A stretch of DNA of 64,000 bases from Clostridiales bacterium (GCA_012519695.1 JAAYPT010000104.1:1-64000); one strand, 5' to 3'. Shown: positions 15,582 to 25,629, counted from the stretch's first letter. The notes: a model not told the origin generated them from the letters alone. Made by a program: numbers and translations.

Positions 15582-18416
15582 TTAACACTGCTTCTTCTTG
15601 CCTGCAACTGCCACACCCATCATTCCAACGGCTGAAAACATCAAAATCCATATCCACCCCACTGGTGTTTCGTCTCCAGTCTTTACATTTTTTGCGGCTT
15701 TTTCATCCGTTGCAGCTTTTTGTGCTGTTTCAGCGGCGGCTATTGTACCATTTGCAATTTCTGTGGCTGCTGTGGTAGAGCCGCCTCCTGTTGCAATGTC
15801 CGGTACTGTATCCGAATTGGTGGTTCCGTTCCCACCTATTGCAGTTCCGCCCGGGTTGGAGCCGCCTCCTATTGAAGGCGCATCCTTTACTGTAATCACT
15901 ACTTTTGCAGCCGGAGAAGCCAGATAGTTCTCTGTCTCTGCATATCGCACATAGTAGTCACCTGCTGCAAGTCCACTCACTTTTGCATCTGCTGTAACTC
16001 TTATCCAATTTACTTCATCCGTACTGTATTCCATTGCGGTAGTCAGATTTTCAATAGCTCCGTCATTTACCCCTGACTTGCTTGCATTTACAGCAACCAG
16101 TCCTGTAGGTGCTGCCTGACTTGCCTTCTCTATTGTAAACCGTACTTGTGTTGCATCATGATATACTCCCAGCCCCGTAATTGTTACGACTGCACTGCCC
16201 GCATTTTTGTTATTTGCATAAGTAACAGTGTAATCTGTATCCTTTATCAAAGTCTGTCCATCATAGGTCACAAGTACCTCCGGCTCCTTTGCAGCTCCAT
16301 CATAAACATATGTCTCCGAGGTCAGTGTAACATCTACGTCTGCGTCAGTCAGCTTGCAATAACGAAGCACTATACTTTTACCTATTTCACCATTTGCGTC
16401 AACAATTGTATTTGTATCATAGGTATCTGCCGGGTTCCTTTTTATCCGTGCAAGGGAATACCCTTTTGGCAGGAATTCTTGAATCGAACCCAAGCTTTCC
16501 TCCAATGTATTATGACCGTAATTTCCGATACCACCGCCCACATTGCGTAACACCAGCTTTGAATCCTCATCCATTGTGAGCTTTTCTAACCAGCATTGCT
16601 CGGAGCCGTTATTTCCTGCTATCGTAACTTCACTTTCTTCAAGCTTTACACCACTATCCGTCATCCATTGCAGGTTTCCAAGGGTAGCCTTTGCATTCCG
16701 GAAGTTCAATACTTTTGTAAGATTAATACCAGTATTTGCAATCTTTCCTTTGTAGTCACCATTTGCAATTGTAAGGTCATTTTCTGCCGATAGCGTACCC
16801 AGCATTAAGGTATGTCCGTTTAAATCAAACGTCACAGCTTTTGTGTCATCGATTGCCACAGCTCTTCCGTTTGCATACAAATCCCGGGTAAGTTTTATGG
16901 TATCTCCGTCCGCCAAGTATCGCAAATCATTATATGCTCCCCATCCGCCAAGGTCTCCGTTCAGCATTCTCTTTGAGGTTCCATCTGCTCCTATCAACTC
17001 TGCATATTCAATATTAGCGGTATTACACACCATACACCGACCCGAATATCCTAATATAATCGGATGTTCGCAATTATCGGCATAATATACCTGACCGGTT
17101 GCCAATATCTCTACCCATCTCGTTCCGCCATCTTCATATATTACTACATCATTCTGGGTCTGAAGGGCTCCTCCAAGAATTGATGGAGTATCAGATGCAG
17201 CACTTCCTGTTCTGCTTATTAAAATCTCGTTGCCTGATGTATTCAGTATAATGTTACTTCCCGCTATGACCGAATATCCCTCCACTCCGATAAGCTCAAT
17301 CCCATATTGAGCCTGAAGCTCTGCATCACCTGCAATTGCTGCATTATTTGCACTCTTCATGGCTATTCTTTCTGCATTAATCTTTGCATTTCCTTCAATT
17401 ACCGCAGCATTTCCATTTACCTGCAGCCGAACCGTTGACAAAGGTGCTTGAATCTCTGTATTTCCAGCCGACACAGCTCCCCCTTCACTGACTACTTTTA
17501 CACTACCGCCGTCTGTTACATCTATATTAAGATTACCGTTTACTGCGGTATTCTGTGCATTCAACTCCACACCGCTTTTTGCTTCTACCTTAAGATTACC
17601 TTCTGCGATTGCTTCACCTATAAACAATATACTCCGATTCGAAGTGGTTCCATTTGATGACAGATAAATATCTTTCGCTTTGAAGAAAGCTTCCGATGCA
17701 TTAATACTATTTCCGTTAATTAAATCTAAATAATTAAGAGTATCGGTCTTTATCAGGCTGATTTCTCCGTTTTGTGCATCCGTTGCCTCTATCATATGCT
17801 TCACCGTTCCGTCCAACAGGAATAAGCCAAAATTGCTTGCCTCAAGCTTAACAGAACCGGCAGATATGAATGCATCACCGACAATTGCATCACTACTAAG
17901 TGCTATTTCTCCGGTAGTTTTTAAATCTACCAAAGAAAGCCCCTTTATAAGAGCATTTCCGCCATACCCATTAAGCACAATATTTCCGGTATATTCATCC
18001 GTTATAAGGGCTGCGTCCGCAGTTCCGCTAACCAATGCTTCCGTATCTCCATTGTTTGCTAAAAAGAACCTGCCAGACCCTTTCAGCGTCAGGGTTCCGT
18101 TTTCAATTTTCAGGATTTCTGTTGAACTCCCTCCATTTGAATATATCCTTACATTATTGTATACTTCCATAACGCCGGCATTATAGTATATATATACCGA
18201 TGAAGAAGTTAAAGAAGCCGGGTCGCACTCACTCATCGTTCCGCTTCCTCTGCTTCCTCCAAATTCATAGTATTTACCATCCTGCAACTCGGTTCCGTTT
18301 ATGGATATCTTCAAGTTCTCTGCATGTACCGGCATCACTTCCTGCATTCCGGTAAATACAGTCGTCAGCAACAATACCGCCGCTAATATTCCACATGTTT
18401 TCTTTTTCTATTTCAT
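15582..18416 (-). CDS. Large secreted, wall-associated repeat protein with an in-frame TAG at codon 3
   Basis: A good ribosome site (GGGAGG) precedes ATG AAA TAG at 18416-18408. After the TAG the same frame runs open for more than 930 codons, and its first residues (KKKTCGILAAVLLL...VHA) are a clear signal peptide, so the gene was built to start at 18416. Without readthrough, only a TTG at 18374 inside the signal peptide could start it. The middle (about 100-450) is rich in short G/N/D-turn strands as in beta-helix carbohydrate-binding surface proteins. A YDG...DYTV..NN.NAG domain follows (about 690-760). The C-terminus has KTGDE, a hydrophobic helix and KKK, resembling a sortase-type tail without a clean LPxTG. 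Confidence 0.75.
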
Positions 18417-18482
18417 AAACTACCTCCCAAATTGTTTTCTATACTACAATATCTTTCGCCATAAAATTGTATATTCTTTTTT

Positions 18483-18512
18483 ATTCTAACATTCTTTTCA
18501 AAGCAGTGTCAA
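18483..18512 (-). promoter_or_regulatory. Sigma-A promoter of the surface-protein gene
   Basis: TTGACA (18512-18507) and TAGAAT (18488-18483) with an 18-base spacer lie about 70 bases before the ATG at 18416. The remaining gap from 18513 to 18731 shows no gene, strong hairpin or other element that I recognise. Confidence 0.6.
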
Positions 18513-18731
18513 CCTAAATTCACCTTGAGTTTCCGTAGTTTCATCCACAATCCCCTGTCTTTACAGACATAACGATAAACAACTTTCAAAAATGACAAAA
18601 ATATATGGTAAATGGCTTCCTGCCACACAGCTTCGGAATCGACGAAAAAGGAAAATCAAAACATCTCTTACCTGCAAGGGTAAAAAGAAACTCATGCTCT
18701 CAAAGCTGCTATTATACAAAATTCCTATCTT

Positions 18732-19397
18732 TTATAACTCGTTTTCTTCTTTTGTTAATCTCCTCATAAACCACCAAAACAACAGGAAAAATATTATATA
18801 AAACCATACATTTCCATCTAAAATCTTTTTTCCAAAGTAATAATCCAAATTAAATCTTTCTTGTTCATTTGCACTAAATACTTTTATTGCCTGCTGATTC
18901 TGCCATAAATAGTTTCCAACAAACGCACCATAAGATACTACCCATATAACTAACAGGCATAATGGTACTTTTACATTTTTTATATTAAAATGAACTTTTT
19001 TCTTTCCAATAATAAAAAGCAAAACACAGGTCAATAAAATAAAAAATATAACCGTTGTTGCTTCATCTAAACATGCAGATATTATAACGCTTTTTAAATA
19101 ATCTCCTAGTTTTGCTTTTAAAAAATCTATACCACCCTTTAAAAGTGCACTGACTATTCCAAAGAATATTGATAGTAAATATTGTTTTTTCATATTTTGC
19201 GATTGCATAACCCATTTTTGTATAACCAAATATAAACACATACTATAAATTGTCCACATTAAGAAAGCCTTTATTCCAATACTACTGAATACCATCAAAG
19301 ATATGTGTGGAAGTTTTCCCAAAGCACAATATGTATAAATTCCATGTATCAGTGTAATTATTACCAAGCTAATATATTCTTTTTCTCTATTTTCCAT
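18732..19397 (-). CDS. Six-helix membrane protein, paralogue A (candidate immunity protein)
   Basis: A 221-residue protein with about six hydrophobic helices and a conserved WWFMRRLTKEENEL tail. I chose the ATG at 19397 by comparison with paralogue D and because GTGGAG lies in front; the longer frame (19463) would overlap the kinase gene. The C-terminal half is almost identical at DNA level to paralogue D (roughly 18735-19080 versus 22605-22950), while the N-terminal half has diverged, suggesting recombination or gene conversion. No known family is recognised. It is separated from the other copies by the kinase and another membrane protein. Confidence 0.75.
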   Translation of the reverse strand: MENREKEYISLVIITLIHGIYTYCALGKLPHISLMVFSSIGIKAFLMWTIYSMCLYLVIQKWVMQSQNMKKQYLLSIFFGIVSALLKGGIDFLKAKLGDYLKSVIISACLDEATTVIFFILLTCVLLFIIGKKKVHFNIKNVKVPLCLLVIWVVSYGAFVGNYLWQNQQAIKVFSANEQERFNLDYYFGKKILDGNVWFYIIFFLLFWWFMRRLTKEENEL

Positions 19398-19443
19398 ATC
19401 ATATATCTCCACTTCTATAACACTATTAGAATTCATTGACCTC

Positions 19444-20484
19444 TTAATTCTTGTAATATTCATCTAAATATGCTTCGAACTCATCCATATTATTGTATAG
19501 CCATCTGCACATTTTTGTTCTCCAGAATGCAAAATCCAAATTTTTATCAGATTTATTTTTTAAATACTGTTTATATCCAAAGCTACTTCTTATCAAATTA
19601 AAGTAATATAAAGATGGCATACGAAGAATATCAATTTTGGGTATTTCATATTCATCTAAATAAGAATCTAAATATTTAGTAAAATTATCAAAATCAATTT
19701 TTCCATTGTCTCTACATTCTTTAGATGCATATGAATATGAACGAATTATCTCCCACGTTGGAGGAAGTGTGCAAGCTGAAGCAAAATCAATTATAGCCAC
19801 TATATCATTATTATCACAAAGAATTTGTAGTAAACTATAATCACCATGACTACTGCATTTATATGTTCCCAAAAAACGATCCGCATAACCATCCATCGTT
19901 TTTAACATATTAATTTTAAATTCAAAATCTTCACAAATCTGCTTATATATCGTAGAATTTGTGTCTATTTCTGCACTTCTTTCATCTAGTAACTTTTTGA
20001 GTTTTTCAATCTCCTTTTCATTGGACCATTCATTAAGCCATTTATCTCCAAAATTATATCTATCAATTTTATATTCGCTTAAAACTTTATTTATTCTTCC
20101 TAAAAATCTTGCTGATTTGAGCATTAGATTGTTAGGCATTTCAAACATATTGTAGGAATTACCTATGATATATTTCTGTACATGAATGTATCTATCTCTA
20201 AAACTCGATATGTATTTACCCTCACGGTTGCAAATAAACGAAGAAGTCGTTATCCCATTTTCATTAAGATATTTGCAAATCTTTATTTCTTCTTCTAAGT
20301 TCTCATAAGTAATCTTTTCCTGGAATTCTTTTAAAAAATATCTTTCGTTTGAGTTCGAATATAAATAATAACAATTTGCACTTCCTAATTCAGTTTTTTC
20401 AACTTTATCTATCCCTAAATCATATGCATTATTTATCCAATTTCTCAGTTCATTATTATTGATAAAAATTGATTGTTCTACCAT
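19444..20484 (-). CDS. APH/CotS-like phosphotransferase (kinase fold)
   Basis: This 346-residue soluble protein has a small-molecule kinase fold: N-lobe YFLKEF lysine, catalytic SSHGDYSLLQ and metal-binding AIIDFASA (D in IDF). In the HGDxxxxN motif the usual asparagine is glutamine, so activity may be altered. The family phosphorylates antibiotics, choline-like compounds, sugars or spore-coat components; the substrate here is unknown. It lies inside the paralogue array rather than with metabolic genes, and a short upstream fragment resembling the end of a sugar isomerase overlaps its start. Confidence 0.75.
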   Translation of the reverse strand: MVEQSIFINNNELRNWINNAYDLGIDKVEKTELGSANCYYLYSNSNERYFLKEFQEKITYENLEEEIKICKYLNENGITTSSFICNREGKYISSFRDRYIHVQKYIIGNSYNMFEMPNNLMLKSARFLGRINKVLSEYKIDRYNFGDKWLNEWSNEKEIEKLKKLLDERSAEIDTNSTIYKQICEDFEFKINMLKTMDGYADRFLGTYKCSSHGDYSLLQILCDNNDIVAIIDFASACTLPPTWEIIRSYSYASKECRDNGKIDFDNFTKYLDSYLDEYEIPKIDILRMPSLYYFNLIRSSFGYKQYLKNKSDKNLDFAFWRTKMCRWLYNNMDEFEAYLDEYYKN

Positions 20485-20608
20485 CTCTTTCTCCTTCCAT
20501 CATGAATACTTCTTTTTTACGTTCTTCATGCAAACCATTAGTCATATGTGACTCAAGTGAAACTATACCTTCATACCCTTGCTTATTGATATAGTCAGCA
20601 ATTTTTAC
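20456..20608 (-). pseudogene. Possible 3' fragment of a TIM-barrel sugar isomerase/epimerase-like gene
   Basis: After a TAA at 20609-20611 the minus strand is open for 50 codons. It reads ADYINKQGYEGIVSLESH..., like the end of AP-endonuclease-2/xylose-isomerase-like proteins (GYDG..SLE.H), and stops at 20456 inside the kinase start. There is no start codon region or ribosome site for a full gene. Low certainty: the match is short. Confidence 0.3.
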
Positions 20609-20655
20609 TTAACCCGGTTTCCTTTAAAATGCCTATACCCATTCTTATTTATACT

Positions 20656-21228
20656 TTATTCCTTAATCTTTAGCCTCGTTATCAATAATCCACCTGTTAT
20701 ACTGCAAATATTTACAATTCGTAACGTCTCTTTTATTTTAAAATATGAAGTCGTGTAATTACTCATTAATAATATATCCATCATGCTTCCTGTACCATTC
20801 ATTGCGCTTTCATATACTTGTTCTAACATCTTTATGTTAGAATAAAAATCTAATACAGTTAATATTCCTCCCACTCCAATAGAGGCTATAATAATTCTTT
20901 TTACCCATACAGGTAACTCTTTCCATCCATACAGTATTTCTGTTTCATTTGGTATAAATGCCTCGTAAATACCTACTGCAATTAAAACATAGGTAATGTT
21001 CACAATCACCCATACTACACCGGCATATATCGTTGTATATTTATCACTCTCATTGGAAACATAATCAAAAAAATATTGCAACATTGGTTCTAATCCCAGC
21101 AAAATAATAAAACATTTTACTATCTTCCAATATTTCACTTTATTGTTTCCCCTTTTATACATTAATATCACCGTGAAAACTGTATACAAAATCAATAGTA
21201 TGATTTCTCTTTTTATAAAATAATTCAT
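20656..21228 (-). CDS. Membrane protein of unknown function
   Basis: This 190-residue protein has about five hydrophobic segments (near residues 8-24, 38-54, 67-88, 108-126 and 170-185). I do not recognise a family, and it is not a copy of the neighbouring paralogues: it lacks the WWFMRR tail. Its start shares one base with the stop of paralogue B, so the two are translationally coupled. By position it could be another immunity or accessory protein of the LXG island. Confidence 0.65.
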   Translation of the reverse strand: MNYFIKREIILLILYTVFTVILMYKRGNNKVKYWKIVKCFIILLGLEPMLQYFFDYVSNESDKYTTIYAGVVWVIVNITYVLIAVGIYEAFIPNETEILYGWKELPVWVKRIIIASIGVGGILTVLDFYSNIKMLEQVYESAMNGTGSMMDILLMSNYTTSYFKIKETLRIVNICSITGGLLITRLKIKE

Positions 21229-21902
21229 TACTTTTTCTCTCCTCTACTCTCCTCTGGGCTTTGGGTTAATCTCCTCATGAACCACCAAAATACAATATAA
21301 AATATTACATAAAACCATACGTTTATATCCAAAATTTTTCCACCAACATAATAATTTAAGCGCCACACTTCTTCTTTACTACTATAAATTTGTATTATTT
21401 TGTAATATTCACACAAATAACGTCCTGTAACTACCATATAACTGCATAATATGATAATTATAATAATTAGTGGTACTTTAACTTTCTTAATATTAAAACA
21501 AATTTTTCTTTGAGCTATAAACTTAAACAATATACTAATTAATAGTATCCCAAAAATAATTGTAGTTATCTGAACAATATAGGCAATTTTAATAACATCT
21601 TCTGACTTTGCACTCCATTTTCCCACCCCTAAATCTATACATCCTTTTATGAGGGTGCTTATTCCTCCAAATATAATGGCATAGACCCCATGTTTCCATT
21701 TTATTTTCTCTAAAGCCACCCACTTCTGTAGTGCAATATATAATATTGTATTATAAACCAGCCACATTATAAAAGCTTTGATACTCGCTCCTTCAAACAC
21801 ATCCAAAGAAATATATGGCATACTTCCTAAAAATCTATATGTAAAAATTCCATGCATTATAGTCATGATAATTATACAACTATACTCTTTATACTTACTC
21901 AT
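21228..21902 (-). CDS. Six-helix membrane protein, paralogue B (candidate immunity protein)
   Basis: This 224-residue member of the island's paralogue family has about six helices, the conserved start EY...IMTIMHGIFTYRFLG and the NVWFY...FWWFMRRLT tail, here extended by QSPEESRGEKK. It is most like paralogue C in the N-terminal third and in the DNA of its 3' end. It lies 16 bases after paralogue C and overlaps the next gene by one base. A membrane location fits an immunity protein against a membrane- or wall-acting toxin, but this is inference from order. Confidence 0.75.
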   Translation of the reverse strand: MSKYKEYSCIIIMTIMHGIFTYRFLGSMPYISLDVFEGASIKAFIMWLVYNTILYIALQKWVALEKIKWKHGVYAIIFGGISTLIKGCIDLGVGKWSAKSEDVIKIAYIVQITTIIFGILLISILFKFIAQRKICFNIKKVKVPLIIIIIILCSYMVVTGRYLCEYYKIIQIYSSKEEVWRLNYYVGGKILDINVWFYVIFYIVFWWFMRRLTQSPEESRGEKK

Positions 21903-21918
21903 ATTTACTTCCTATCTT

Positions 21919-22584
21919 TTATAACTCGTTTTCTTCTTTTGTTAATCTCCTCATAAACCACCAAAATACAATATAAAATATTACATAAAACCATACGTTT
22001 ATATCTAAAATCTTCATGCCAAAATAATGATCTAAACTACAAATTTCTACTTCTGTTCTATTATACTCTTTTGTTTCTATTTGAATTTTGTACAAATAAC
22101 TGCCTATCACTGCAACATAACCAACCAATATGGCACTAACTGTACAAAATGGTGCTCTAACACTTTTTTTCGAAAAACTAACCCTTCTTTTGGCAACACC
22201 CAAAAACAAAAACACTATTAATAGGATTCCAAAAACAAAATTAGTAATCTGATCTGTAACTACTATTTTTATTACACTTGCGGATAAACCTCTGGATTTT
22301 TCTACTGCTAAATCAAACCCTTCCTTGATAATTGCTACTATTATTCCAAACCCACAAGTTCTTATACAACATCTTACTGTTATATTATTTTGCATTACCC
22401 ACTTTTGTGTAATCAGATATAAGGTAATTCCATAAATTACCCACATAAAAAACGCACTAACTGTAACTTTGCTTAATATACCAAAAGCTATATATGGCAT
22501 CCCTCCTAAAAACTCATATGTAAAAATTCCATGCAATATAGTCATGATAATTATACAGACATATTCTTTACATTTATTACTCAT
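21919..22584 (-). CDS. Six-helix membrane protein, paralogue C (candidate immunity protein)
   Basis: A 221-residue member of the same family. The beginning (EYVCIIIMTILHGIFTYEFLGGMPY) matches paralogue B, while the end (RRLTKEENEL) matches A and D, so the copies look shuffled by recombination. It lies 16 bases downstream of paralogue D. No enzymatic motif is visible. Confidence 0.75.
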   Translation of the reverse strand: MSNKCKEYVCIIIMTILHGIFTYEFLGGMPYIAFGILSKVTVSAFFMWVIYGITLYLITQKWVMQNNITVRCCIRTCGFGIIVAIIKEGFDLAVEKSRGLSASVIKIVVTDQITNFVFGILLIVFLFLGVAKRRVSFSKKSVRAPFCTVSAILVGYVAVIGSYLYKIQIETKEYNRTEVEICSLDHYFGMKILDINVWFYVIFYIVFWWFMRRLTKEENEL

Positions 22585-22600
22585 ATTTACTTCCTATCTC

Positions 22601-23272
22601 TTATAACTCATTTTCTTCTTTTGTTAATCTCCTCATAAACCACCAAAACAACAGGAAAAATATTATATAAAACCATACATTTCCATCTAAAATCTTCCTG
22701 CCAAAATGATAATCTAAGTTAAACCTTTCCTGCTCATTTGCACTAAATGCTTTTATTGCCTGCTGATTCTGCCATAAATAGTTTCCAACAAACGCACCAT
22801 AAGATACTACCCATATAACTAACAAGCATAATGGTACTTTTACATTTTTTATATTAAAGTGAACTTTTTTCTTTCCAATAATAAAAAGCAAAACACAGGT
22901 TAATAAAACAAAAAATATAACCGTTGTTGCTTCATCTAAACATGCACCCGCTATAACACTTTGTAAATATTCATACAATTCCCCTATTCCATAATCTATA
23001 CTTCCCTTTAAAAATGCACTTACCACTCCAAATACAATCGATAATGCACATTGTTTTTTTATATTATCTTTTTCTATAATCCACACTTGAGTAATAAGAT
23101 ACAAACACATGCCATAAATTACCCACAGTAAAAAAGCCCCTACACTAATTTCATCAAATATTCCAAATGATATATATGGCATTTTCCCAAGTGCACAATA
23201 TGTATAAATTCCATGTATTAGTGTAATTATTACCAAGCTAACATACTCTTTCTCTTTATTTTCCATTATCAT
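22601..23272 (-). CDS. Six-helix membrane protein, paralogue D (candidate cognate immunity protein)
   Basis: This 223-residue paralogue is the first gene after the LXG effector and overlaps its end by 17 bases (11 if the ATG at 23266 is used). This is the classic position of a cognate immunity gene. It has about six helices and the shared C-terminal tail. GGAG lies 4 bases before the first ATG and 10 before the second, so the start is uncertain by two codons. Near-identical C-terminal half to paralogue A. Confidence 0.78.
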   Translation of the reverse strand: MIMENKEKEYVSLVIITLIHGIYTYCALGKMPYISFGIFDEISVGAFLLWVIYGMCLYLITQVWIIEKDNIKKQCALSIVFGVVSAFLKGSIDYGIGELYEYLQSVIAGACLDEATTVIFFVLLTCVLLFIIGKKKVHFNIKNVKVPLCLLVIWVVSYGAFVGNYLWQNQQAIKAFSANEQERFNLDYHFGRKILDGNVWFYIIFFLLFWWFMRRLTKEENEL

Positions 23273-24830
23273 ATTTCTCCAATGCTTGTTCTAAAATTTT
23301 TTTCATCTCATCATCTGCTACCACTGAGTTAGACAACATATCTGTAAATTCAAGTATTTCTTTTGCATTATAACCTGTAAATTTCTGACATGTAGAAATA
23401 TACGCTGTATCTCCTGCGTATATTAATGGTGTATATAGCAATTCTCCATCTTCTGAATAAGACAAATACCCGTTTATATCTATTTCTCTATGACGTTCGT
23501 CTAATGTCCCTGTAATTGTATAAGTATCATTTTTATCTGGAACATCTTTACCGGTAATCATTTTATACATCCCTATGGCATAGTCAGATGCATACTTGTT
23601 TCCAAGCACTCCTTTAGAATCTCTATAGGTATTTACCGGCATACCATAATCTATTTCCTGCATTCTTAAACGTGTTTGAGAATCTCCTACCATAATGGTT
23701 GCCTTTCGTTGATTTCCGCTTGATTCAAAAAATACTTTTATCTCCATATGTTCTAATGACGACACAAAAAAACTTTCTATCCCCATGATTATATGCAAAG
23801 CTACCGCTGTTGTAACATTTTTATCCTTACCTGATACCTCTGCTCTTTGTAATCTATGTTTACCATTATGATCAAATAATTCTTCTTTAGGTATATCTTC
23901 TAAATTTATCCCCAATATTCCTGCTGCCCAATCAAATTCCGTTTTCGTTAATGTCATTTGTCCATCTTTTTTCCAAGTTCCCTGATAGCTCATTTCGTCT
24001 TTGGGAACATCTATAATATAGACTTTTCCTTGATACAATAATGCTTTGTAATCTTCTGAAATAAAAACTTTTTCATTTCCCATTGTAGTTTTTAAATTCA
24101 TGATATCTTTATAAGTAATATTAACTCCCATTATTTTTAAAATATCTATTTCTTCCTGTGTATAACCAAATCGCAGTAAATAATTTTGATACTCTTGATT
24201 AATTTCTTTCCTCCAGCCAGCCTGCATATCCGGCACATACACTCCATTTTGAAATGCCTCCTGCATACTACTTAATGCATTTTCTACCACCAACCGTATT
24301 GTCGTCCCCTGTTCAAATAGTCCGTTTGTAAGAGATTCTATCGCATCATACTTCTCCTCTTCCTTTTGAAGCTCATTATATAACTCTTGATTTATTACTT
24401 CCATTGCCATATAATGTGCTACCTTTGTCATATATTGCTAACGAATTAACATAGATTGTTCTTTTTGAGCTTTATTTCTGTATTTCTCAACTTTTTCTCC
24501 ATTTATCTTTCTTTCCGATAAAGCATCTTCCTTTTCCGATAAGATAAAGTTACCATCTATTTCACTTCCGATTGACATCAACTTTAAATATCTAAAATCT
24601 GCTATATCCGCTTCGTTCGCCAACTTCATTGCATGTAACACTGCCACATAATCCAACATTTGCTGTTTCGCTGCTTCAAACGCCTTTCCATCCAGTGTAT
24701 GTTCCGTAATAAATTTCATTATTTTTTCTTCTATAATACCGTTTGCTCTATTATCTTCTTCCAGATTATTTATAGCTGCATCACACTGTGCACGCATATC
24801 TTCTGGATTAAAATAAGAATTCTCATTCAT
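23256..24830 (-). CDS. LXG-like T7SS effector (putative toxin) interrupted by an in-frame TAG
   Basis: Two frames, 24830-24438 (130 codons) and 24431-23256 (391 codons), are in the same phase and separated only by TAG CAA TAT before an ATG at 24431. Read through, they give 524 residues, a normal LXG effector size. Residues 1-130 look like the first half of an LXG domain: helical, with LDG at about 46-48 and a following KQQ..DYVAVLHA helix. The second frame begins with the expected second half (YDAIESLTNGLF...ALSSMQEAF..G..VPDMQAGW). The last ~300 residues are a variable domain I do not recognise. The interruption could silence the toxin or be a sequencing error. No ribosome site is evident for the second frame. 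Confidence 0.6.
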
Positions 24831-25219
24831 ATCCCCTTCTCCTTTGCATAACTATTTTCTTTCCCTTTCTTTTTATTAGATATTTCTTGAAATAATTTTT
24901 CTCTATCTGTTTCGAAATCATGTTTTCTTTTTCTAATCTCTTTTCGAAATTCATCGTCAAAACTTATTTTTTCCCTTCGAAACCTGCCTAGCCTGTCTTG
25001 CTTTTCATAAAGTAACTGCTGAATAGTCGTATTACTTGATGGACATTTTTCTTGTGCCCTTGCAATCTTCATCTGGGTTCGAGTAATTTCTCCATCTTCC
25101 TCTTCTTCCTGCTGTAAAACACGTTTGACCTTACACTCAAAGGCTTCTTGCGCCGCATCCAATTGTTTCATTTTACGTTGCAAATCTTCCATATTTACTT
25201 TTGTATTTCGTTCTTCCAT
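24827..25219 (-). CDS. Coiled-coil LXG-partner protein (YwqH/DUF5082-like)
   Basis: This 130-residue highly charged, mostly helical protein is rich in K/E/Q heptads with no membrane segment. Small coiled-coil proteins in this position, between a WXG100-like protein and an LXG gene, act as partners for export of LXG effectors by the type VII system. Identification comes from size, composition and order rather than a strict motif. It overlaps the effector start by four bases (ATGA type), so translation is coupled. Confidence 0.55.
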   Translation of the reverse strand: MEERNTKVNMEDLQRKMKQLDAAQEAFECKVKRVLQQEEEEDGEITRTQMKIARAQEKCPSSNTTIQQLLYEKQDRLGRFRREKISFDDEFRKEIRKRKHDFETDREKLFQEISNKKKGKENSYAKEKGI

Positions 25220-25241
25220 CCCTTTACTCCCTACTTTTTAT

Positions 25242-25532
25242 TTATTTTTTTCCAAATCGAGTTTCCCACAATTCGCTAAGCATTTCATCATACTGTTGAA
25301 ACATTATTCCAACGCTTCTCAGTTTCGACATTTCTTGTTTGATACTATTTCCAAAGTTCTGTTTCACACTTTGACACCTTGCATATGCCCCTTGTCCCTT
25401 AACATTGGCTGTAATTGTAGTTCTATTATCTGATGGATTTAATGCAACCGGTTCAAAACATTTGGTTGCGCCTGAAATGGCTTTGACATTTGCTTCGACT
25501 ACTACTTGACTTGTTTTTATCTCTTTCGACAT
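25242..25532 (-). CDS. WXG100-like small T7SS partner (TIGR04197/YwqI-like)
   Basis: This 96-residue helical protein begins MSKEIKTSQVVVEAN, has an asparagine/serine-rich central turn, and a C-terminal helix LRSVGIMFQQYDEMLSELWE. That matches the shape of small SACOL2603/YwqI-like proteins encoded before LXG toxins. The ATG at 25532 has AAGGAG before it; the longer frame (25568) would begin at the transcription start. It is the first gene of the island operon. Confidence 0.6.
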   Translation of the reverse strand: MSKEIKTSQVVVEANVKAISGATKCFEPVALNPSDNRTTITANVKGQGAYARCQSVKQNFGNSIKQEMSKLRSVGIMFQQYDEMLSELWETRFGKK

Positions 25533-25569
25533 ATCTTCTCTCCTTATCATTATTTTCCCATCGCCCAAT

Positions 25570-25598
25570 ATTTTATCAGTTCCACTGTATCATGTCAA
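25570..25598 (-). promoter_or_regulatory. Sigma-A promoter of the LXG island operon
   Basis: TTGACA (25598-25593) and TAAAAT (25575-25570) with a 17-base spacer lie about 40 bases before the first island gene. Confidence 0.7.
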
Positions 25599-25605
25599 CC
25601 CCCAG

Positions 25606-25629
25606 AAGAATTCCCAAACGGGAATTCTT
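25606..25629 (-). terminator. Hairpin overlapping the ZIP gene stop codon
   Basis: A 10-bp stem (25606-25615 with 25620-25629) with loop AAAC spans the stop codon of the ZIP transporter. The T run is weak, so it may be a partial terminator insulating the LXG promoter next to it. Confidence 0.5.
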
